Below are positions 57,689 through 64,000 of a stretch of 64,000 nucleotides of DNA, one piece after another. Source of the DNA: Labilibaculum sp. K2S (GTDB lineage: Bacteria; Bacteroidota; Bacteroidia; Bacteroidales; Marinifilaceae); contig NZ_JAUCMW010000002.1 in the NCBI RefSeq assembly GCF_030372765.1, forward strand, positions 137,285 through 201,284. The letters run 5' to 3'. Position numbers and translations under genes: made by a program. Numbering within the stretch: position 1 is the first letter of the stretch; each line of letters begins with the position of its first letter. The notes beneath the pieces are model-generated. The model searched no databases, was not told the DNA's origin, and was given only the letters and a program-made list of their open reading frames with translations.

Positions 57689-58852
57689 ATGTCAAAAATT
57701 CTGATCATCGACGACGAGAAAAGTATTCGTAACACTTTGAAAGAAATACTGAGTTACGAAGATTATGAAATAAGTCTTGCCGAAAATGGCCTTGAAGGAA
57801 TTGAATTGGCTAAATCAGATGAATTTGATGTTGTTTTGTGCGACATAAAAATGCCACAAATGGATGGAATTGAAGTTCTTGAAAAAATACAAGAGCTTGG
57901 ATTAGATATTCCTGTTATCATGATTTCGGGACATGGAAATATTGATACTGCAGTAGAATCCATTAAAAAAGGAGCTTTTGATTTTCTTGAGAAACCCTTG
58001 GATTTGAATCGTATTTTGATCACGATTCGAAATGCTATGGACAAATCAAAACTGATTACAGAAACCAAGGTTCTGAAGCGAAAAGTCAGTAAGAAATATG
58101 AAATGATTGGGTCTTCAGGAGTACTGGAATCAGTTAATAGTATGATTGACAAGGTTGCTCCAACCGATGCCAGAGTTCTGATTACCGGTTCAAACGGAAC
58201 TGGCAAAGAATTGGTCGCTCACCGTATTCATGAACAAAGCAACCGTTCTAAATGTCCGTTTATTGAAGTGAACTGTGCGGCCATTCCTTCAGAATTAATA
58301 GAAAGAGAACTTTTCGGTCACGAAAAAGGATCATTTACTTCGGCAATTAAGCAACGTAAAGGTAAATTCGAATTGGCCGACGGCGGCACTCTTTTTTTAG
58401 ATGAGATTGGTGATATGAGCTTATCTGCGCAAGCAAAAGTTCTACGTGCTTTACAGGAAAACAGAGTTACCCGCGTAGGTGGAGATAAAGAGATAAAGGT
58501 AAACGTTAGAGTTATTGCTGCCACAAATAAAAATTTAGCTGTAGAAATTGAGAACAACAATTTTCGGGAAGATTTATATCATCGATTGAGCGTTATCTTG
58601 ATATCTGTGCCACCTTTAAACGACAGAACCGAAGATATACCGCTGCTGGCAAATCATTTTATTGAAACAATCTGCGACGAAATGGGTGTGCCTCAAAAAA
58701 GTATTGATGATGAAGCAATCAAAGAATTGCAAAAAATTAACTATACCGGAAACATACGTGAATTCAGAAATATAATTGAACGATTGATCATTCTAGGCCA
58801 GGAAAGAATTTCGGTAGAGGATGTAAAATCCTATACCAAATCTTCAAGCTGA
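57689..58852 (+). CDS. NtrC-like response regulator without DNA-binding domain
   Basis: 387 residues. Receiver domain 1-120 (Asp52 in VVLCDIKMPQMDG, Lys102 in FLEKPLD) and AAA+ domain about 138-365 (Walker A GSNGTGKELVA, Walker B GGTLFLDEIGD, arginine-finger region FREDLYHRLSVI). The sigma-54 contact loop GAFTGA reads GSFTSA (214-219), and the protein stops at VKSYTKSSS with no Fis-type helix-turn-helix. It may work by protein contact or as a non-DNA-binding activator; whether it still acts on sigma-54 is open. It is tightly coupled to the Ppx/GppA gene before it and the aspartase gene after it (2 bases each). Confidence 0.9.
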   Translation: MSKILIIDDEKSIRNTLKEILSYEDYEISLAENGLEGIELAKSDEFDVVLCDIKMPQMDGIEVLEKIQELGLDIPVIMISGHGNIDTAVESIKKGAFDFLEKPLDLNRILITIRNAMDKSKLITETKVLKRKVSKKYEMIGSSGVLESVNSMIDKVAPTDARVLITGSNGTGKELVAHRIHEQSNRSKCPFIEVNCAAIPSELIERELFGHEKGSFTSAIKQRKGKFELADGGTLFLDEIGDMSLSAQAKVLRALQENRVTRVGGDKEIKVNVRVIAATNKNLAVEIENNNFREDLYHRLSVILISVPPLNDRTEDIPLLANHFIETICDEMGVPQKSIDDEAIKELQKINYTGNIREFRNIIERLIILGQERISVEDVKSYTKSSS

Positions 58853-58854
58853 TC

Positions 58855-60300
58855 ATGAGAACCGAATCTGATTTTATAGGACAAAGGGAAATTCCAAAAG
58901 ATGCTCTTTGGGGAATTCATTCTCTTCGGGCCAAAGAAAATTTCCCCGACCAAACTGCTTTTCACAAAGAGTGGTTTATGGCCATTGGCATCGTAAAACA
59001 AGCTTGTTACAAAACTTATTCAAGCTTTTTAAAAGCGATACAGAACAAGTTTCCAAATGAGCAATTCCCCTTTCAATTGATCGAATCTCAATTAATTGAA
59101 GAATTAGAAAATGTCTCGATTGAAATTAATGAGGGAAAACATTTTGAACATTTTATAATCCCTGCAATTCAAGGGGGTGCCGGTACAAGCATCAACATGA
59201 ATGTAAACGAAATAATTTCCAACCGGGCTCTTCAAAAAATGGGAAAACCTGCAGGATCATACCATGATATTGATCCTTTTGAACACGCCAACGTATTCCA
59301 GTCCACGAATGATGTTATTCCCACTTCTTTAAAAGTAGCGAGTATTCGTCTCTTACAAGAACTGGAAGAATCAATCAACACGCTTCGTATGGAAGTGGAA
59401 AAGACTGAAAGCAAACACCGAAATGTATTGCGACAAGCTTATACACAAATGCAAGCGGCAGTTCCTTCCTCTTACGATAAATTATTCAGCACTTATAACA
59501 ATGCTCTTTCGAGAGATTGGTGGAGAGTTTCGAAATGCTTCGAACGGATAAAAGAAGTTAATTTAGGTGGCGGAGCCATTGGAACAGGCTTATCCATTCC
59601 ACGATTTTTCATTATGGAAGTGGTTCCAAATCTTCAAAAATTAACAGGTCTACCTATTACCCGATCAGAGAATTTATCGGATGCGACCGCAAACCTGGAT
59701 TCTTTTGTTGAAGTTCATGCTACGCTAAAAGCTCATGCTGTGAATTTGGAGAAAATGGTTTCCGATCTCCGTTTACTGGGATCTGATTTATTTGTGAACC
59801 GGGAAGTATATTTGCCACAAAAACAGGTCGGCAGTTCCATTATGCCCGGGAAAATAAATCCGGTAATTCCTGAATTTGTGATCAGTGTTGCTCATAAAGT
59901 TTACGCTAACGATCTGATGATTAGTAATCTTTCAGGACAGGGCTGTCTGGAATTAAATGCTTATTTACCTTCAATTGGTCATGCTTTACTTGACAGCATT
60001 AAACTACTGATTGCAGCCAACAACAGTCTGGTCAGGAATTTGTTTCGGAAATTGGAAATAAAAACCAATCCTCTCGAAGAAAGTATCCTGAAAAATCCAT
60101 CTATAGCAACAGCTTTATCACCTTACATTGGCTATCATCAGGCAACCAAGCTTGCCAAAGAAATGAAAACCAACCAAATATCAATTCGAGAAGCAAATAC
60201 CAAACTAAATTTAGTTACGGAAGAATTACTGAACAAACTAATTCTGCCGGAAGAATTGCTAAAAATGGGATTTCGTATTGGAGAAACTCTGAACAGATAA
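58855..60300 (+). CDS. Aspartate ammonia-lyase family protein
   Basis: 481 residues of the fumarase/aspartase superfamily. The three signature regions are GGAGTSINMNVNEIISNRAL, HANVFQSTNDVIPTSLKVA and the catalytic loop VGSSIMPGKINPVIPE. The lengthened N-terminus (RTESDFIGQREIPKDALWGIHSLRAKENF) matches aspartase-type enzymes. The expected reaction is aspartate to fumarate plus ammonia; family members with other amino-acid substrates exist. It lies 24 bases before hydF and 2 after the regulator, linking it to hydrogenase maturation. Confidence 0.88.
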   Translation: MRTESDFIGQREIPKDALWGIHSLRAKENFPDQTAFHKEWFMAIGIVKQACYKTYSSFLKAIQNKFPNEQFPFQLIESQLIEELENVSIEINEGKHFEHFIIPAIQGGAGTSINMNVNEIISNRALQKMGKPAGSYHDIDPFEHANVFQSTNDVIPTSLKVASIRLLQELEESINTLRMEVEKTESKHRNVLRQAYTQMQAAVPSSYDKLFSTYNNALSRDWWRVSKCFERIKEVNLGGGAIGTGLSIPRFFIMEVVPNLQKLTGLPITRSENLSDATANLDSFVEVHATLKAHAVNLEKMVSDLRLLGSDLFVNREVYLPQKQVGSSIMPGKINPVIPEFVISVAHKVYANDLMISNLSGQGCLELNAYLPSIGHALLDSIKLLIAANNSLVRNLFRKLEIKTNPLEESILKNPSIATALSPYIGYHQATKLAKEMKTNQISIREANTKLNLVTEELLNKLILPEELLKMGFRIGETLNR

Positions 60301-60324
60301 CCGATTACTGATAACTGAAAAACA

Positions 60325-61545
60325 ATGGGAAGAGAAAGACGTCCTCATATTGGAATTTTTGGAAGAAGAAACAATGGGAAAAGTACTCTCATCAATTTTT
60401 TGGCCGGACAAGATATTGCAATTGTTTCGGATGTTGCAGGAACAACAACTGATCCGGTAAAAAAGTCTTTTGAAATTACCGGATTTGGCCCGGTTATTCT
60501 GATTGACACGGCAGGAATTGATGATACCGGTGAGTTGGGAGAAAAGCGGATCACAAAAACCAATCAGATCATAAAAATCATAGATCTTGCTGTTCTTGTA
60601 ATCGCTCAAAATACTTTTGGTGATTTTGAACTGGGGCTTATCGATAAATTCAACAAACAAAATGTTCTGTTCATAGCGGTGCACAACAAAGAAGATATTG
60701 AGCTTTTGAATCAGCAAACAACTGATTTATTGAAACAGTACGGATCAAAGGACATTCTTCATTTTTCCAATTGCAAAGCCAATATCGAACCTATCGTTAA
60801 AAGTATAAAAACAACAATTCCTGAATCGGCTTATACGACCCCTTCTCTCTTAGGTGATTTGATCTCATACGGCGACATCATTCTTTTAATAACTCCAATT
60901 GATATTGAAGCCCCTGAAGGCAGATTGATTTTACCGCAAGTTCAGGCAATAAGAGATATTTTGGATAATGATGCCGTGTGTATTGTTTTAAAAGAGCGGG
61001 AAATAGACGCGTTTTTACGAAAAACAGGAATTAAACCAAAGCTGGTTGTCACCGATAGTCAGGTATTTTTAAAAGCCGGAGCTTCCATTCCTTCTGATAT
61101 TCCATTAACAAGTTTCAGTATTATGCTGGCACATTTTAAAGGAAATTTTAATGCATACTTAAAAGGAACACCAAAAATATCCAAACTGGTTGATGGCGAC
61201 AAAATTATATTACTGGAAAGCTGCACTCATCACAGCTCTTGTGACGATATTGGAAGAGTGAAAATTCCTCGTTGGATTTCTAACTTTACCGGTAAGAAAC
61301 TGGAATTCGTGGTAATTGCAGGTTTGGATGAAATCCCGGGAGAAATATCGGATTACGCTCTTTTGATTCAATGTGGCGGATGTATGATTACCCCAAAACA
61401 ATTGGGTAATCGTCTGCAACCTGCCATAGATGCCGGAATACCTGTCACAAATTACGGAATGGCAATCGCCTACGTTCAAGGAATTTACAATCGAGCAGTT
61501 GCTCCCTTTGCAAAAATTGAAGATTCAAACTCAGACTATTTATAG
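60325..61545 (+). CDS. hydF: [FeFe] hydrogenase H-cluster maturation GTPase HydF
   Basis: 406 residues. The GTPase domain (1-170) has GRRNNGKSTLIN, DVAGTTTDP and LIDTAGIDD; a dimerisation domain follows. The cluster-binding domain has C-T-H-H (300-303), Cys306 and C-G-G-C (350-353), the Cys and His residues that hold the [4Fe-4S] cluster and the diiron precursor. HydF is the scaffold on which HydE and HydG products form the H-cluster before transfer to hydrogenase. hydE, hydG and the hydrogenase are outside the window. Confidence 0.95.
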   Translation: MGRERRPHIGIFGRRNNGKSTLINFLAGQDIAIVSDVAGTTTDPVKKSFEITGFGPVILIDTAGIDDTGELGEKRITKTNQIIKIIDLAVLVIAQNTFGDFELGLIDKFNKQNVLFIAVHNKEDIELLNQQTTDLLKQYGSKDILHFSNCKANIEPIVKSIKTTIPESAYTTPSLLGDLISYGDIILLITPIDIEAPEGRLILPQVQAIRDILDNDAVCIVLKEREIDAFLRKTGIKPKLVVTDSQVFLKAGASIPSDIPLTSFSIMLAHFKGNFNAYLKGTPKISKLVDGDKIILLESCTHHSSCDDIGRVKIPRWISNFTGKKLEFVVIAGLDEIPGEISDYALLIQCGGCMITPKQLGNRLQPAIDAGIPVTNYGMAIAYVQGIYNRAVAPFAKIEDSNSDYL

Positions 61546-61571
61546 CGAATTTTAGATAAAGTGATTGTACT

Positions 61572-62708
61572 ATGAAAAAATTATTTGTTACATTTTTATT
61601 CCTATCAATCAGTATTTTAAACACTTACTCTCAAGAAAAAGAATTTGTACTAACAGGAATGATAGGAGGAATTCAGAACGAAACTCTGTTTCTTTATCAG
61701 GAAACCGGAGAAAATGTAATTCTTCTTGACTCTGTAATTACAAAAAACGGTGAATTCCAATTTACAGGAAAAACGGATCACGCATTTGCTGGACAACTCG
61801 GATTATCTAAAAACAGACGGGCAAAAATTTTCATATCTCCATCCAAAATGAATCTATTGGTTCATAAAGATGAGTTTAAACATAATTTCCTGATCAAAAA
61901 ACTCACTGGCTCCAAAGCTCAAAACCGATACGAAGATTTTCAAGATAAATTGCAGAAGAACAATCAGCAAAAATTAAAAATAGCCAATGATCTTGATTTA
62001 CCGGAAGTAAATTCCGATTCAATTAAAAAGAAAATGCTGCTTGCAGAGTACAAAAGACTAAATAAATTCAAGAAAGAATATTTTCACAATTATGCATCTT
62101 CTCCTGTTGTATCCTATTTAATTTTTCAGGAATATTTTGGCGCCAAATGCAGTTTAGACGATGTGAAAAACTACTTAAAAACTCTTAACATAGCCAATCC
62201 AAACGGAATTTATGTGAGAAATTTAAACAAACGTGTTGAAACAATTGAGCAGATTTTCACCAGAAACGAATTCCCTGACTTTAGCTCCATTACACTTAAA
62301 GGGCAAAAATACAATTTTGCAGACCGGAAAGCTCAGTATTACTTATTTTATATCTGGAGAGCCTGGACTCCGGATAAAAATGAACCGAATTATCAGGCTT
62401 TGGATCAATTACAGGTCAACTGTAAAGAAAATGGGATTGAACTGGTAAGCCTTATTCGAAATTCATCTTACAATCTGCTTCCTGTTAAAGGAACAAAAAA
62501 ATGGAAACAGTGGCGGCCTGCTGCTGATTCCTCACATGAATACATCGAAATAGAGAGCATAGACAACAGTGTTGACCTTATTAAGTATCTGGATCGCCAA
62601 TTTCACGCATTTTTAGTCAATCGAGAAGGCAAAATTATTTATCATCAGGATATTTTTGATACTGACTTACTGATATCTGAACTGACTAAGTTTGTTTCAA
62701 AGCCTTAA
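61572..62708 (+). CDS. DUF4369 protein with cysteine-less thioredoxin-like domain
   Basis: 378 residues with a signal peptide (KKLFVTFLFLSISILNTYSQ). DUF4369 at about 22-120 (EFVLTGMIGGIQNETLFLYQ, LLDSVITKNGEFQFTGKT), a helical linker, then a thioredoxin-like fold from about 235. Where active members have WCxPC, this one has IWRAWTPDKNEPN: both Cys are gone. So oxidoreductase activity is unlikely and a binding or structural role is suggested. It begins 26 bases after hydF and is probably the last gene of that operon. Confidence 0.78.
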   Translation: MKKLFVTFLFLSISILNTYSQEKEFVLTGMIGGIQNETLFLYQETGENVILLDSVITKNGEFQFTGKTDHAFAGQLGLSKNRRAKIFISPSKMNLLVHKDEFKHNFLIKKLTGSKAQNRYEDFQDKLQKNNQQKLKIANDLDLPEVNSDSIKKKMLLAEYKRLNKFKKEYFHNYASSPVVSYLIFQEYFGAKCSLDDVKNYLKTLNIANPNGIYVRNLNKRVETIEQIFTRNEFPDFSSITLKGQKYNFADRKAQYYLFYIWRAWTPDKNEPNYQALDQLQVNCKENGIELVSLIRNSSYNLLPVKGTKKWKQWRPAADSSHEYIEIESIDNSVDLIKYLDRQFHAFLVNREGKIIYHQDIFDTDLLISELTKFVSKP

Positions 62709-62937
62709 AGAGTTTATTTTAATTCTGATTAACTATATTTATCTGCTTGCTAACAAAAATAAAGCTGGATACGATACCCTATAATTTACTGAATTAGAAC
62801 AGATAGTCCGAAGGAAAACTGTTCGGATTAATTCAAACATGAAGATGTGAAGAGGAAGGATTTGAATTATTTACAGGCTTCAAAGACATGGGAAATATTC
62901 TCTTTGTATGTTTGTACAAAGAAATAAATAGTAAAGA

Positions 62938-63738
62938 ATGGACGATTTTATTAAAGTTACTGATGATTTAGGAAGAGAAGTAAACATACCTTTTCCTCCC
63001 AAAAGAATTATTTCTACGGTTCCATCCACAACCGAATTCCTATTTGATTTAGGATTGGGAGACCGGGTTATTTCCAAAACAAAATTTTGTAAATATCCGA
63101 AAGATCAGATCGCTAAACTCCCAAATATCGGAGGAACAAAAGATTTATACTTTGATAAGATTAACTTACTCGATCCGGATATAATATTTGCCAACGAAGA
63201 GGAAAACAGTAAGAATCAGATTGAAGCCTTGATGGACAAATTCACAGTTTATGTATGTAAAGTCCGCAATTACGATGAAGCTCTTCAAAACATACTGAAT
63301 ACCGGTAAAATTGTAGGAGCCGAACCCAAAGCATTTGAAATTGCCAATCGTATTCATACCAGTTTCTCGCAGTTGCCAATCAAGCAGCATTCGCAAACTG
63401 TACTTTATCTAATTTGGAAAGATCCGTATATGGCAGCAGGAAAAGATACATTTATCAATTCGATGATTGATAAATGCGGATTTAAAAATGCAATTGAAGA
63501 TGCAGGTTCAAGATATCCACAACTAACTCATGAAGAAATTCAGGCACTTAATCCTGATCTGATCTTTTTATCATCGGAACCATTTTCTTTTACTCAAAAA
63601 CACATACCGGAAATTCAGAACTTATTGCCAAATACAAAAATTGAACTGGTTGATGGTGAAATGTTTTCCTGGTTTGAATCTCATCTGCTTAAAGCAGGAA
63701 AGTATTTTAAGGATTTAATTCTAAAAATAAACTCTTAA
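62938..63738 (+). CDS. BtuF-like helical-backbone metal-receptor protein, no signal peptide
   Basis: 266 residues. The sequence runs straight from DDFIKVTDDLGREVNIPFPPKRIIS into a substrate-binding fold: STVPSTTEFLFDLGLGDRVIS, LLDPDIIFA, the long backbone helix near 110-130, TVLYLIWKDPYMAAGKDTFINSMIDKCG, and ALNPDLIFLSSEP. The family binds cobalamin, haem or ferric chelates for ABC import. No signal peptide or lipobox is present, and no alternative upstream start restores one, so the protein should be cytosolic. It has no transporter neighbours. Confidence 0.82.
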   Translation: MDDFIKVTDDLGREVNIPFPPKRIISTVPSTTEFLFDLGLGDRVISKTKFCKYPKDQIAKLPNIGGTKDLYFDKINLLDPDIIFANEEENSKNQIEALMDKFTVYVCKVRNYDEALQNILNTGKIVGAEPKAFEIANRIHTSFSQLPIKQHSQTVLYLIWKDPYMAAGKDTFINSMIDKCGFKNAIEDAGSRYPQLTHEEIQALNPDLIFLSSEPFSFTQKHIPEIQNLLPNTKIELVDGEMFSWFESHLLKAGKYFKDLILKINS

Positions 63739-63769
63739 CCAAAGCAAAAATCATTACGATAATTCTTAC

Positions 63770-63777
63770 TATTTTTG
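63770..63777 (+). promoter_or_regulatory. Possible -7 box for coaD
   Basis: TATTTTTG fits TAnnTTTG and stands 22 bases before the ATG, which would make a very short leader. No TTG box is found at the right distance. Confidence 0.3.
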
Positions 63778-63799
63778 TTTAGTATTTAAAATCTATTTA

Positions 63800-64000
63800 A
63801 TGAAACACATTGCCATATTCCCGGGTTCATTCGACCCTTTTACAGTAGGCCACGAATCAATTGTGACCAGAGCTTTGCCTTTATTTGATAAAATCATTAT
63901 ATGTATCGGATACAATTCAGAAAAAAAACAATTTTTCCCTATTGAAAAGCGAATACAGTGGATAAAAGAGGCATTTGAGAACAATCCAAAGATTGAGGTA
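63800..64000 (+). CDS. coaD: Phosphopantetheine adenylyltransferase, 5' part
   Basis: The first 67 codons are present; the gene runs off the window. KHIAIFPGSFDPFTVGHESIVTRAL holds the nucleotidyltransferase signature (GSFDPFTxGH), followed by LFDKIIICIGYNSEKKQFFPIEKRIQWI, as in CoaD. The enzyme adenylates 4'-phosphopantetheine in coenzyme A synthesis. It starts 61 bases after the BtuF-like gene. Confidence 0.95.
   Translation, partial: MKHIAIFPGSFDPFTVGHESIVTRALPLFDKIIICIGYNSEKKQFFPIEKRIQWIKEAFENNPKIEV

Overview
The window is AT-rich chromosomal DNA from a member of the Bacteroidota. The evidence is gldE and gldD beside ssb, a protein with a gliding-motility-associated C-terminal (type IX secretion) domain, Bacteroidota-restricted families (DUF4290, DUF3843, DUF4369), TAnnTTTG-type -7 promoter boxes, and an ECF sigma/Spy-like cassette. 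HydF and an aspartase beside it point to an anaerobic or facultative lineage with [FeFe] hydrogenase, perhaps a marine Marinilabiliales/Marinifilaceae-type organism; that placement is inference. No rRNA, tRNA, CRISPR array, prophage or intact transposase was seen.

Layout. 1-2.9 kb (+): end of ssb, gldE, gldD and a phosphopantetheinyl transferase. 2.9-6.7 kb (-): a PafA-like phosphatase with a damaged metal site, DUF190 with fluoride channel crcB, and ychF. 6.8-13.3 kb (+): secreted transglutaminase-like and VWA proteins, transketolase, and an ECF sigma / membrane protein / Spy-like trio. 13.3-21.3 kb (-): hisS, two small membrane proteins, a DUF3843 gene broken by an in-frame TAA, an unknown 427-residue protein, a 0.9-kb gene-free stretch with a 42-bp tandem repeat and REP-like palindromes, and ettA. 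21.4-23.4 kb: a lone receiver-domain protein (+) and enolase (-).

23.5-41.5 kb (-): one contiguous str-S10-spc-alpha cluster, rpsL to rplQ, without tuf and with secY-map-infA-rpmJ in the middle. Two members too short for routine gene calling (rpmJ, rpmD) are annotated. A good Bacteroidota promoter lies before rpsL and a strong terminator after rplQ. Divergent from rpsL is a second EF-G paralogue that has lost the catalytic switch-II histidine.

44-64 kb: a type IX secretion cargo protein (-), then mostly + strand genes: uvrD/pcrA, a candidate ~105-nt structured RNA with its own promoter, DUF4290, murA carrying Asp in place of the fosfomycin-target Cys, a TlpA-like thioredoxin, grpE-dnaJ, an odd structured intergenic element, a NatAB-type ABC exporter, a tight operon (Ppx/GppA phosphatase, response regulator without DNA-binding domain, aspartase, HydF, DUF4369 protein), a BtuF-like protein without signal peptide, and the start of coaD.

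The best candidates for something new are the small RNA at 48.1 kb, the structured element at 53.7-54.0 kb, the alternating 42-bp repeat at 19.2 kb, and the phosphatase/regulator/aspartase/HydF operon. Several genes look like catalytically altered paralogues (PafA-like, EF-G2, cysteine-less thioredoxin fold, non-GAFTGA regulator).
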